DNA of 64,000 nucleotides from Aselliscus stoliczkanus (taxonomy: Eukaryota; Chordata; Mammalia; Chiroptera; Hipposideridae), in assembly GCA_033961575.1 (NCBI GenBank), contig CM066728.1:101012852-101076851 (forward strand). The letters are read 5' to 3'. Made by a program: the position numbers and the translations under genes. The stretch's first letter is position 1. Every line of letters starts with the position of its first letter. Below the pieces are notes generated by a model. The model was not told where the DNA came from and made no database searches. It was given only the letters and a program-made list of their open reading frames with translations. Below are positions 36,170-47,194 of this stretch, piece by piece.

Positions 36170-38225
36170 TTCCCTTAGAAAATTGTTACACCAAAGAGCT
36201 GAGAAAAAGTCACAAGAGTATTGAGTGTAGAAGAAGCTTAATGAGGAACCAATGAAAGTGGGTGTCGTAGAGCATGGTGAGAAGGAGTGAAAACTAAAAT
36301 GGGAGGCTGGGAGCAATTTCTCCCACTGCACTTTCCTTTGTTTGGGGAAATCGTGTTTAATTTCTTTTGTGACCAAGAAAATTGACTGTGTTTTTGACAT
36401 GAGGACCTAGGTGTTTACCATGTATATTATTTAAAAAATATATATCCACCATTGAAAGTGATGAAGAAAAATTTGAAAACCTTAAGATACAGTTTCTACC
36501 TGGAGAAACTAAATGATATCTTTAAATTGTAGAGTATAAGTGAAAGTTAGCCTAGGGTTGATCTTACACAGATAATAAAACACATGCTAAGCTATATGCT
36601 GCCATACAGATAGAGAGCTGACAGAAAGTGAAATTACTGAACTCTAATTTGTACCACCATTTTTTAAATCAATGAATAAAAAATGATATTTTACAGATAA
36701 AGGAATAAATGCAACTTAGATGGTGGAAGCACAGTTTATGGCAGTCTCCTGTGTATCTGTGTGTGAGTGTCTGAGTGTGCTGTTCTTCTGAAATAATGGA
36801 TGGTATGGTTCAGTGTGCATGGACATGCAGTAAACAGGGGGACATCTGTGAATAAATATTTAGTTTAGACAGCAGTTCAATTTAACAATCTTTCTTCACA
36901 ATTGTCCTAATCTTTCATCTATAAAACATCATCATTTTAATCTCAAGTAATTGGTATGGAGAATCCATGGCACCTGAGATTCATATTGACATGATGTACC
37001 AATTTTTCCTTTTCATCACAAAAAGTGAGTCTAGTAAATCACAACTATTGACAATTATCTGCTAATCCTCTGCTCTCAGCAGACTCATTTCTCCTAGGCA
37101 TCAGTAACAGGACAACAGATTAGAAAAGTGAGTTCCTAAAATAACCATTTAACTCATAAGTACCATTTCTCAGAGCTGCACAGGGGTTCCTTTCCAGTTA
37201 TTATGTCAAGAGGCCATTTTAGTAACTATCATCAATTTATAATATCACCATATCATTATGCAATGAGTGGTTGGCTTTACTGAACAAACTTCTATGGCAT
37301 TGTTAAACTTAATGGTAATAAATTTTCTTCCACAAGAAAGAGAACTATATTTTGTTTCTATTGTTGAAACTCTGAAATAAATATACTTTATGCTGATAAC
37401 AAACTCTGCTAACAGTAAGCTGCCCTATATGTTGGTGAATATTTCTGATTTTTAAAGGCAAATGGTTTCTTTTAGGTCATGAGTCTGCTTATTTCTAATA
37501 TATACTCCATGAAGTCAAATGAAAATTTTATGTATCATTGTCAATTTTACTTTAACACAATAATGACTGATTTTGAGCAAGGTATGCCAAGCACACTGTT
37601 CTATTCATTTCTGTTCTGAGGATAATATCTTAGATCTGTTTTTCTTTAAAGTTGTCATTTAGGGATTAACTTTGCTTGCTGTGTTTCATATATGTAGATT
37701 TGGAAAAACATACATCTTTGTTTCAGAAAAAGAGTTTGTAAATGTCCACCTTATGGACTTCAAACTAATGCCACATTACAAATAACAACATGGTTTAAAA
37801 TTCTCTTCAATTTTGGGAATGGCCACCCAGCTATCTCGGAAGGATCTAGGCTGTAGATTTGAAAATCAACCTTCTGATAGCTCCTTCCCTACCTTTCCTT
37901 GGTTATTATTAAAATGCAGCTCTGAGCTTCAACTGCTTTCAGAAAATTAAGGAAAAATAAATAAATTTTCCATCACTAGGCAAGAGACTGAAGCAAACCA
38001 TAAAATATATCAATAGTGGTAAGAATTACTGTTGAAAGAGAACAGTAGATTTATGAAACCCTTTGATTGGTCTCTATATCTTGGTGTCCTGCTTTCAACC
38101 CCAATATAATCCAAAGTAGGTAGGTATGTTCTGTTCCAGAACAAAAGTAACCACTTCAAAGTCTGAGAGGTAATAAATAGGAATCGTATGTTGGAAGAAC
38201 TATTGATGATTTCTGAATAAACACT
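36170..38225. other. AT-rich stretch, no recognised feature
   Basis: Unique AT-rich sequence. The 111-codon minus frame at 36065-36400 starts in unique DNA and runs into the L1 fragment, so it is not a gene. Confidence 0.4.
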
Positions 38226-38231
38226 GGGAAT

Positions 38232-38697
38232 AAAAAAGCAGCACAAGGGTCGGCCGAGTGGCATGTTGGTTAAGAGTTGGCTTGGGACGCCAGCGGCCCC
38301 AGTTCGGATCCCACATATGAGGGCCAGTGACACTGCCCTCTACAGCTATGATGGTGAACAACAGCTCCACCTGAAGCTGGGCTGCATGAGTCCCGGCAGG
38401 CAACAGTGTAGGCTGCAGCCCCAGCTGCAGTGGGCTGCCATGGGCTACAGTGAGTGGCCCGCAGCCAGCGAGAGAGGCTGGCAGCTAGTGTGAGCTGTCA
38501 AAAGACGCTCTGAACGGCCGTCAGAGGCCGGCCACCGATCTGCCTCACCTGAGAAGAGCGCAATGATAATACCAACGTGGGCCAGTGAAGCAACGTCCTC
38601 CACAACTAGACTGAGGAACAAAAGGACAGCAACTTCTCTGTTCACCTCCCCCAATTCCCTAATAAAAATCTTAAAAAAAAAAAAAAAAGCAGCACAA
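38232..38697 (+). mobile_element. Long composite SINE, best full-length copy
   Basis: The 5' part (38247-38340) is the same tRNA-like head as in the short copies (GGTCGGCCGAGTGGC, CTTGGGACGCCAGCGGCC, GTTCGGATCCC, GACACTGCCCTC). Instead of an A-tail it continues as TACAGCTATGATGG and about 340 bp more, including TGGGCTGCCATGGGCTACAG and CTCCACAACTAGACTGAGGA, and ends CCTAATAAAAATC plus an A-tail. The perfect 15-bp target-site duplication AAAAAAGCAGCACAA lies at 38232-38246 and 38683-38697. Confidence 0.93.
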
Positions 38698-38823
38698 AAT
38701 AGAGAATGGCAAATCTAAGCCATGGTCTTTGATTTAATGAATGAAAGATTAATGATAATAGCAAATATTGAAATGGATTATTTTATAAATGGTTTTTAAC
38801 ATATTGTTTTTAACATATAAAAC

Positions 38824-39233
38824 AAAATAACATATTGTTTTAATACATTAGATAATGGTTAAAAATTATATTGTTTCCTATTCTAAGAATTCATGCAAAA
38901 TTAAGCCAATATTTAAGAAGAAATACAAAGGATGTAGTATATATTGATTTTAATAGCTGCTTGAAAATAAAATTTGTTTTTCTTTATGGAGAATAGGGAG
39001 ATATATTTATTGGCTGATTGTAAGGTTAGGATAAACACATACATGTTTAATATGTATCTCTGGAAATTTACTGACTTTTTTAATTAGAAAAAGGAATTTT
39101 AATGTCTTGTGGTAAAGGATAAATGATGTCAATATTAAAAAATACAAAAAAGGCATACTATTTAGAAAGGGGTTTGTCATTAAATTTTAATACTTTTGAA
39201 CAACTTAAACAAAAATAACATATTGTTTTAATA
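38824..39233. repeat. 22-bp direct repeat pair
   Basis: An identical 22-bp AT-rich sequence containing AACATATTGTTTTAATA occurs at 38824-38845 and 39212-39233. The interval between them is AT-rich with no recognised element. Confidence 0.85.
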
Positions 39234-40184
39234 GTAATTAAAATAGGTTACAAAAATAGAATGAAGAGTCCAAAATTAGATTCTAGTATAAAATGACAGG
39301 GTTGTACTTAGTTTCTAGGGGAATAGTACTTTGGCTGAAAAAAAAATAGACTATGCACCTGGAAAAATATCTTTGGAATTTTGCTTCACATCATAGAGAA
39401 AAATAAATGTAAATTATATAGAAGGTAAAATATTTGTAAAAGTATCAAAAGTAAAGAATGAATGTTAGTGTGATAAATGTGTGCACTAGGGAAAAGGAGT
39501 TTTAGAAATAGAAAAGAAACCCAGAAGCAATAAAGTATGTAATATTTGAATACAAAGTTTGATGCTTTTTAATTTAAAATCATATCATTATACAGGCTCA
39601 AAACAAAGTGATTAGCAAATGTTTACAGAGATAAGTTTTTGATATTTATATTATCCAAACACCTGATAGTAATTAAGAAAAAAATACTGAGTGATAAAAG
39701 AAATAAAATTGTCAGAGGATTTGAATTCATTAAAGGGAATATCCAAAGAGAATCCCCAAGCTGCCAATAGACTGAAGGAAAGATGCTCACTCTTTGAGGG
39801 TGTCAAAGAAATTGAATAAAAATGACAGTAAAATTGACTTCTTCTTATTATGAAAAAATGAATAAATAATAACACCCAGTGGTTGCAGAAATATAAAGAA
39901 TGTGGTGTTTTTATATATTGCTGTTAGAAATGTGTATTAGTAGGGAAGTTTTTTGAAAGCAATCTGATTATATCAATTGAAATTAAAATATACATTCTTT
40001 AGTCAAAAATTCCACTTCATACAAGAATCTATAGAAAATGAAAGCATGAGAATGTAAAATTACATGGTGAGTAGTTTGGCATCTTTTATAGCAGCAGAAA
40101 GTTGGGAACTTCTGGAATACCTATCAACAATAAATGGTTGAGTAAACAGTAATACATTTTAATGGGGAATATTATGCAGGTATT

Positions 40185-40186
<2 letters not shown>

Positions 40187-40232
<46 letters not shown>
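40187..40232. repeat. (CA)n microsatellite
   Basis: About 23 perfect CA units, ending directly at a MITE terminus. Confidence 0.95.
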
Positions 40233-40235
<3 letters not shown>

Positions 40236-40236
<1 letters not shown>

Positions 40237-40356
40237 GGGGTGCCAAAACAATGTGTACATGGTACATGACTTTGTTACCAGTATATATTGAGTGTTACAA
40301 TTTTAATACAGTTTTTTTCCTTTCTTAAAATATGTATATATTTTTTGGCACCCTCT
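40236..40356. mobile_element. Mariner-derived MITE, copy 1
   Basis: The ends GGGGGTGCCAAAACAATGTG (40236 onward) and TTTTTTGGCACCCTCTG (to about 40357) are inverted repeats. The element is about 121 bp and shares its right-hand 60 bp (TTTAATACAG, TTTTTTTCCTTTCTTAAAA) with the element at 62986-63196. Confidence 0.8.
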
Positions 40357-40589
40357 GTATTATATATACATATATATGTATGTATAATATGACTATATAT
40401 ACAGTTCTAGTTATCAGTGGGTTTGGAGGCATTTTTATACTATTTTGTTAAGTGAAAAAATAATGTAAGAAAAGATAAAAAAGAATTATAACATCTTTAC
40501 TCCCTATATATGTATATATGCATATATATGTTTATGTATATATGTATTTATATGTATTTATATATTTGTATATACATTTTTACTAAAAA

Positions 40590-41715
40590 TGCAATGGCTT
40601 GAGTGAAGAGGAGTATACAATATCAAAGATGAGGAAGAAATGAAGAGACCATAGAATAATGGATCACCACATAATTATGAAGTCTAAATAGCTGTTACAT
40701 ATGCAATAATTTTATGAACATATTATAAATATATAAAAAGTAAGTATGTACATGATAAAAACTAAATATTAGCATTGACAAAAGAAATATTTAACTACAT
40801 GGAATAAAATTCTACATAATTTTCTGAATGCCTTTCTGCTCTTTCAAATCATTCTGTATTATATTATCAAAAGTAGTTAATAATTAGAAAAACACTGTGA
40901 GATGTGTTTATGTCTTCAGGAAAGATGGACATATTCCATTGTAGCACTCCACTGCTTCTCAACCGTTTAAAATGCATGGGCACAATTCTATAAGTGACAT
41001 CATACCTGTTAATTATCCAAAGCTTAAAATGGTAGACAATCCCTTATTGAATTTATTAAACAATGATTTAAATACAACACAGAAATACATGGATAAGACT
41101 TCCACAGGAATGTCTGATTTAGGTTTAATATTGGAAGGTGACATTATAGAGTTACAGTGTTGGGGGAACACTCTAGGAAAAGCAGAGGGAGTTATCATTG
41201 GAGGCTGTGGGTCCACAAGTAGTAGATTTGCAAAGAAGGAAGACTTGTTTCATACATTTGTTGTGGTCAAGTCAGTTTGTGGAGGCCCTTGTTCTCCCAC
41301 TCATGTGGCTATTGTTGTTGGAAAGCAGCTCTGACTGCCTCCAACAGGCCCATGTCAGAGACATCCCTCATGTCAGTTGTTAAGCTGCGCACAGGACTCT
41401 GCAAATGACCTTTCCCACGTTGCAGTCACCTGATCATTTTCCTCTGCAAGCCCTTGCATCCAAACTGTGAACCAAAAGTTAACAGTTTGTGGGTTTCTGC
41501 TATGTAAGTCTTCCTTTTAATTCCCATATAAAATCGCTTAAAAAACCCTCACCAGAAATAAAACCTGTCATCTTCCTCATTTGGGCTTCCAAGAACACAT
41601 TTTTCTTTGTGGAAGAAGACACTATTCTTTGTTTGATTATTAATGCTGATATACTTTCTTTCACACATGTCTATGGTCATTCCAATAGAAATGGAGTTGG
41701 AGGAGTGGGAATTAA
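40590..41715. other. Unique stretch with chance open frames
   Basis: 40970-41890 has open frames of 61-132 codons on the plus strand. They lack recognisable domains, and the longest (41489-41887) runs through a SINE fragment. CACTGCTTCTCAACC at 40948 faintly recalls a hAT-type terminus, but no partner end was found. Confidence 0.35.
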
Positions 41716-41720
41716 GAGTT

Positions 41721-41779
41721 TATATTCACATTTTTTTTTTTTTGAGGGCAGTGTCACTGGCCCTCTATATTCACATTTT
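41721..41779 (-). mobile_element. Minimal SINE insertion: 3' hairpin plus tail
   Basis: Perfect 14-bp direct repeats TATATTCACATTTT (41721-41734 and 41766-41779) flank only a T-run and GAGGGCAGTGTCACTGGC CCTC (41744-41765). That 22-bp core is the last part of the short SINE. It is a severely 5'-truncated but genuine insertion. Confidence 0.92.
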
Positions 41780-42034
41780 AACCAGAAGTCATCTTGTCAA
41801 ACCTGTATGCTATGTTTCTGTTCTGTAGTTTTTTTGTGTGTGTGTTTTTTTAAACTTTTATTGTGTGACATAATTTCTAGTGGTTAACTTTATAATTATG
41901 CTTTCATCATACATTCATTTATTATGATTAAGCTCTCTATATTAGTTCCCTGATATGAGCAGAGAAAAAAATGTTTCAACATTTAAAATACTGTAGTGAC
42001 TGAAAGCAGAACAGTGGTAGCCGAAGTACATGGG

Positions 42035-42077
<43 letters not shown>

Positions 42078-42078
42078 T
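42035..42078. repeat. (GATA)n microsatellite
   Basis: About eleven perfect tetranucleotide units. Confidence 0.95.
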
Positions 42079-42089
42079 AGTTTCATTGG

Positions 42090-42915
42090 CAGTAATTACG
42101 TCAATGTTAAAAAATTTGAAGTTTTATTGGTGAGGTCATGGATGGAAGTACACATGTGGACAGATTACCAAAGAAGCACAGAATGGCAGAATCTACCTTC
42201 AGTGGAGAATGAAAGGCTCAGGGTTGATAATAATGGGACTTGATACATTAGTAAGAGGTACCAAGGAAAAGTATTGGAAGCAAGTGTATAGAAGAAAACA
42301 GTTATTGGAGACCACATCAAATTGAATAAAACATCTTCTATAAAATGGGTAAATATGAATTCAAAGTGTTACTCAAATATGTCATATATAACTATTTTAT
42401 TCTCTTCTCAATTTATATTACCTCATTAGACAAAACCAGCCATAAGCAGCACCATAGATAGAATTTAAGGCAATAAATAATGTTAGTATCAATTTTAAAC
42501 TCAATTTTTTCCAGGCTTGACATTTTGCTTCATTTGTTATAATGAATGTTACTTTGGCATGGCATGGTTTACAGATGATTCCATAATTCAAAAATGAATC
42601 TTTCACTAAGAGAAAAGAAAACAAGATACCTCCCTCTAAACTTAGACAGTGGACACCTCTTTATCTGTGTGGTACACTATATACTCTGAGAAGAATTAAG
42701 GGGAAGTATTGAAATCCAAGCTCTAATAATTATTACTTTTGTTATAAACAAATTATTTAAAACTGTTAACTTTACTTTTCTAACCTGGGATATAATATCT
42801 ACTTGGCAAAGCTACTGTTAAGAAAAAATAGAATAACTCATGTAGGGCTTTTGGCAAAGAGCCCATCCTCAATAAAGTTTAATTTTCTTCTCATTCCTTT
42901 ATAGAAATAACTTGG
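42090..42915. other. AT-rich stretch, no recognised feature
   Basis: Unique AT-rich sequence with no gene evidence. Confidence 0.4.
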
Positions 42916-42919
42916 ATTA

Positions 42920-42920
<1 letters not shown>

Positions 42921-42986
<66 letters not shown>

Positions 42987-42988
42987 TC
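42921..42988. repeat. (TTTC)n microsatellite
   Basis: Seventeen perfect TTTC units: a homopurine/homopyrimidine tract. Confidence 0.97.
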
Positions 42989-42994
42989 AAAACT

Positions 42995-44290
42995 CTGGTT
43001 CTAATATTTTATTATTGAAAATAATAATAGAGGAAAGAGAGAGGAAAGATATTACATAATAAATGGATCCCTTTTATCTCCCTCTGCAATGTTCCACAAC
43101 TGTAATTTCTTTAATGTATTGTAATCAAACAAATAAAATTAGCAATTTGAAATTTTGGCAATGTTATTTTGTATATGAGGAGCCTCAGGGATAAACACAT
43201 TAAATAAAAATGGTGGTGCAGATTTTCTCTTTTCTAAATAAAATAAATCAGAATATCTCTCTGGAACCAAGAAGTTCCTTTTAAGAAGTGTATGTACACC
43301 ATTTTAAAAAATCCATTTACTTCTTAAATACCACATTCTAATACCCACTTTACTAAATTGATTAGAGCAATTTAAATTGGCTTCTACTCACCAGGTCAGT
43401 GCATTTCCTTAATGCTCATCCTGGACACCTGCCTCAGCCTTTGTTCTTTCTAGCTGTATCTTTAGAGGATGTCATGCTAAGACTCCTGGCACAGAGTGAG
43501 AGAAGAAGCAGTGCTACAAACTCTGAGAGAGAACCAGCATTTCAAAAATAGACAAGATATCCAAAAATGCCATGTTTCTTGTATTTGGCGAAGCAGAATG
43601 TAAGACTTATGCTTAACAAAACTATCACAAGTATCTATCGTTGTAGTGCTTTATTTAAACCAAATCTTCTTGGAAACATGTTTCCTGATAGGTGTTCTTG
43701 GCTTATTAAAAGAAAAAAAAAGTCTCTTTAACATGCAGGACTGCTTTATTATTATCGTTGGTCTAATCTTATGCAATATAATCATTTACCTACATAGACT
43801 TTATGGTATGACGTATATAAAATCTGTATTTAAGTGTTAGCTCTACCATTAAATAACTGTACAATATAGATATCACAACCTCATGTTTTAATTAACTCAG
43901 TCATAGAATGGTAATGTGCAACTATCAATGCTATTATAATTATTGGCTATGAAAAGTATAAAATAAAGCTTTGCAAACTAGGATGCTATCTACATATATT
44001 GTTAATAGCAATGTTATTAAACACGCAGCAACATTCTACTTGCTAAGGTACATATAGAATAAATAAAACATGTCACCCTCTGAAGCAAAATATAAGAATT
44101 CAACTAGCCAGGTAAAGGGACACCATAATTGACTTAGAATACAAAATATATATCAAGTCAATGTAGCATACAGTGAACACAGGTTATAAGGAAGTGCAAG
44201 GTGCAAGGAAGGGTCCAGGGTTGTTCAAATCAGGGACCAAAGTGAGACTGAGACCAGCAAGCAGCAAGACTGAGCATGTTAAGGACTGTC
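42995..44290. other. AT-rich stretch with a probable MIR
   Basis: Mostly unique AT-rich DNA. 43832-43970 (GTGTTAGCTCTACCATTAAA, then ATATCACAACCTCATG, then CAGTCATAGAATGGTAATG) resembles a diverged sense-strand MIR. Confidence 0.4.
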
Positions 44291-44294
44291 CTTC

Positions 44295-44793
44295 TCTGTC
44301 GGTGAGTTTTCATTTCTTTGTTTGTCTTGTTCCTTTGTTGCCTTAGGTTTTATATCCCACATATCAGTGAAATCATATGGTTCTCGACTTTTTCTGTCTG
44401 ACTTATTTTGCTTAGCATGATAATGTCAAGATCCATCCATGTTGTCGCAAATGACACTATTTCATCTTTTCTTATGGCAGAGTAGTATTCCATTGTGTAT
44501 ATATACCACATCTTCTTTATCCAATCTATCGAAGGACACTTTGCTTGTTTCCATGTCTTGGCCACCGTAAATAAAGCTGCAATAAATATTGGAGCACTGG
44601 TTTCGTGGTTATTAGAGGTTAAGGGTGGAGGGGAGGTAGACGAGGGTAAACAGGATCAAATCTATGGTGATGGAAGGAGAACTGACTCTGGGTGGTGAAC
44701 ACACAATGTGATATATAGATGATATATTATAGAATTGTACACTTGAAACCTATGTAGTTTCACTAATCATTGTCACCCCAATAAACTTTTTTT
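44295..44793. mobile_element. L1 3' end with 5' inversion
   Basis: 44295-44597 is L1 on the minus strand. The frame 44350-44565 encodes the ORF2 (endonuclease/reverse transcriptase) C-terminus with WIKKMWYIYTMEYYSAI and TTWMDLDIIMLSKISQTE. 44598-44793 is L1 3'UTR on the plus strand (TCGTGGTTATTAGAGG, CACACAATGTGATATATAGA, GAATTGTACACTTGAAACC, CACCCCAATAAAC). The two pieces abut in the L1 consensus but point in opposite directions, the signature of twin priming. A degraded pair (G)RACTGTCCT occurs on each side (near 44283 and 44813). Confidence 0.85.
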
Positions 44794-44799
44794 TAAAGC

Positions 44800-45260
44800 A
44801 TATATAAGAAAAGAACTGTCCTCTGAAGATTTTGAAGTCCCCCATTTCTCTGAAGAGGGAAGTGAACTTAATAATGAAAGTGAGACATCAAGTAGGTTTC
44901 AGTGGGGAGCAGAAAATATGTAGAGATGATATTCGGGAAAATAGTCAAGTTAATAGAGAATATTTTCTTCATATCAAAAATAAATCTTTGTTTACTAAAT
45001 GTCAGTTTTGTCTTCCTACTGAGAAACACCAAGAGAGTGACAACACAAGGCTTCTTTAATAAAAGATGTTTGAACACATTAGTTTGAATGAACACCAGCA
45101 ATGTGGTGAGGTCATGGTCTCCTTGAGGAAGAACTCATGAATACTGATTTCCTTGTTGCTAATAAAACATAGATCCCACTGAAGCTGTGCATGCTTGTCT
45201 GTAGAACCTGGGTACTTTGAGTAGGAATCCAGAGATTAAAAAATTAGAAGACTGCAGTAG
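44800..45260. other. Unique stretch, no recognised feature
   Basis: No repeat or gene recognised. The open frames on the two strands overlap and are AT-driven. Confidence 0.4.
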
Positions 45261-45266
45261 TAAGCA

Positions 45267-45812
45267 GGCTCTAGGCTGGCTACCACTAATCCCCACCCCC
45301 AGATAGACACAGCCTTGTCTATTTCCTTCCTTCTGAGGATGGCCTGGACTTACTGACTCACATAACTAATAAAATACAGCGGAAGTGATGGCAAGTCACT
45401 TCTGACATCAGGCTATAAAAAACAAAACTGTGGTTGTCATCTTGGTTTGTCTTTCTCATGCTCTCTTGGACTTTTTGCCCTCGTGGAAGCCAGCTTCCCT
45501 GTTCTGGGATAGCTAACTGCTATGGCATGAAACAGTCCTGTGCAGATGCCCAGGTAACAAGAGACTGCAGCCAGTCAACAATCAAGATAGTGAGCTTACA
45601 AGCAGATAAGTTCCCTCTTAGCTGAGCTCTTAGATGAGTTCACAGCTCCTGCCAACATTATAGCTGTGAAACCATAAGAGACCTTGAGCCAGAGGGAACC
45701 AAGTGACACCTGAATTCCTGACTCTTAGAAACTGAAATAATAAATGTTTACTGTCTTAAGATGTTAAATTGTGAGATCATTTTTTTATGCAGGAAAAAGT
45801 AACCAATACAAC
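45267..45812 (+). mobile_element. MaLR-like solo LTR, near full length
   Basis: AGGCTGGCTACCACTAATCC, GGATGGCCTGGACTTACTGA, GGAAGTGATGGCAAGTCACT, TGACATCAGGCTATAAAA, CTCTCTTGGACTTTTTGCCC, GTGACACCTGAATTCCTGAC, AATAATAAATGTTTACTG and GGAAAAAGTAACCAATAC follow the order of an MLT1-like LTR in sense orientation, including the AATAAA signal. No internal provirus. Confidence 0.65.
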
Positions 45813-45819
45813 TTCCAAT

Positions 45820-46750
45820 TAAAACAAAGATATTGATGGATAAATCCAGTGTTGAGAAGCTATGCTGATTGTGCTTCTTGCTGTTCTTTCAGTGTTTACC
45901 CCAATAAATAGCAAGTAGTGACTTCAAGAGCTTGGACAGCGTAGCACAGATGTAACATTATTAGAGGACCAGGAGCTGTGAAACAGGAGAAGCAGTGATG
46001 CAGAGACAAGCAGGAGACTGACTTCTATATAAGAGAGGTGGAAGAATTTATGCCACCAGAGGATACGCAGCAGGCATCACTCAATGAGAACACAGCTTGA
46101 TAACCAAGAAGCTTATGTGCCTCTGTTTATTCTTATAGATCCAGGCTTCCTTTCAGATTATTACTCCAAAATAATATTACCCACCCAAATTTATCGTTCA
46201 CTGCTAAGAAATTTCATCTTCCACAAGTTTAACTTTCTCTTGGTGACTTCAAAAAAATATTCACTGAAATTTGACTATTTAATTGCAATCTCAGTGCCAT
46301 TCAAGAATATCAATCCAAGTGCAAAAAGTGAATTAATGTAATAACCTCTCCTTGAACCATACTCCTTTTGTTACTATCCTCCTCTTAGCAATTAGCAACA
46401 TTTTTAGCTTTGTTGTCAAAAATATTACCTTGTACCATTCCTGTCGAAATAAAAAAAAATAGTAGCAAGAAGGAAATTAAAATTATATATATCAACTGTC
46501 AAAGAATTACAGAATATCAGTGTTGGGGAGGAATTTCCATAGGCACTTCTGGCAAGAGACAGTCATGAGATGTTGGTGAGCAATAAGTTAGCATTTATTG
46601 AATAGAGCTGCTGATGTTAACTTCTAAGTAAGTAATCCATTCCATCCTTATAATGTTAAGATTTCTCACCATTAGAATCTTCCTAATTCTTAGTCAGAAA
46701 GTGCTTCTGAATAACTTTCTTAATTTTCTCAAGATGGTAATTTACATTAA
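45820..46750. other. AT-rich stretch, no recognised feature
   Basis: Unique AT-rich sequence. Possible L2/MIR debris near 46560-46640 (AGTTAGCATTTATTGAATAG). Confidence 0.35.
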
Positions 46751-46764
46751 GTCGCCTGTTTTCC

Positions 46765-47179
46765 TTTTTTTTTTTTTTTTTTTTTTAAGATTTTATTGGG
46801 GAATTGAGGGAGGGGAACAGACAAGTTGCTGTCCTTTTGTTCTTCAGTCTAGTTGCGGAGGATGTTGCTTCACTGGCCCATGTTGGTATTGTCATTGCGC
46901 TCTTCCCGGATGAGGCAGATCGGTCACGGCCTCTGGATGGCCGCTCGCCGCGGCTGTTGGCAGTTCACGCTGGCTGCCGGCCACTCACTGTAGCCTATGG
47001 CAGCCCACTGCAGCAGGGGCTGCAGCCTACACCATCGCCAGGGCTTGCACAGCCCAGCTCCAGGTGGAGATGTTGTTAGCTGTAGAGGGCATTGTCACTG
47101 GCCCTCATACGTGGGATCCGAACCGGGGCCGCTGGCATCCCAAAACCAGCTCTTAACCAATGCACCACTCGGCCGGCCC
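46765..47179 (-). mobile_element. Long composite SINE (minus strand)
   Basis: T24 tail, then AAGATTTTATTGGGGAATTG, GAACAGACAAGTTGCTGTCC, the full composite body, and at the right end the tRNA-like head in antisense (GATCCGAACC, CCACTCGGCCGGCCC). Homologous to 14116-14514 and to the reverse complement of 38247-38682. Flanking YTKTTTTCCTT-type sequence (46756 and 47180 onward) may be the target-site duplication. Overlapping open frames of 73-91 codons are SINE-derived. Confidence 0.92.
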
Positions 47180-47194
47180 ATCTTTTCCTTACTT

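Larger units (their letters stand above)
39300..40500 (+). mobile_element. Old sense-strand L1 fragment, interrupted
   Basis: The 3' portion of an old L1 is recognisable from ACCTATCAACAATAAATGG, TTGAGTAAACAGTAATAC and GGGGAATATTATGCAGGTAT, followed after the interruption by TTTTGTTAAGTGAAAAAATA. The 5' boundary is uncertain. A CA repeat and a MITE (40187-40356) split it. All frames are broken. Confidence 0.5.

Noticed and set aside
40948..41000. hAT-like terminus (CACTGCTTCTCAACC)
   Set aside because: No matching inverted end or 8-bp duplication was found, and the following sequence does not resemble a known hAT element.
41489..41887. 132-codon plus-strand frame, the longest in the window
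   Set aside because: It runs through the tiny SINE insertion at 41.74 kb and a GT-rich run. No domain; composition is that of chance.
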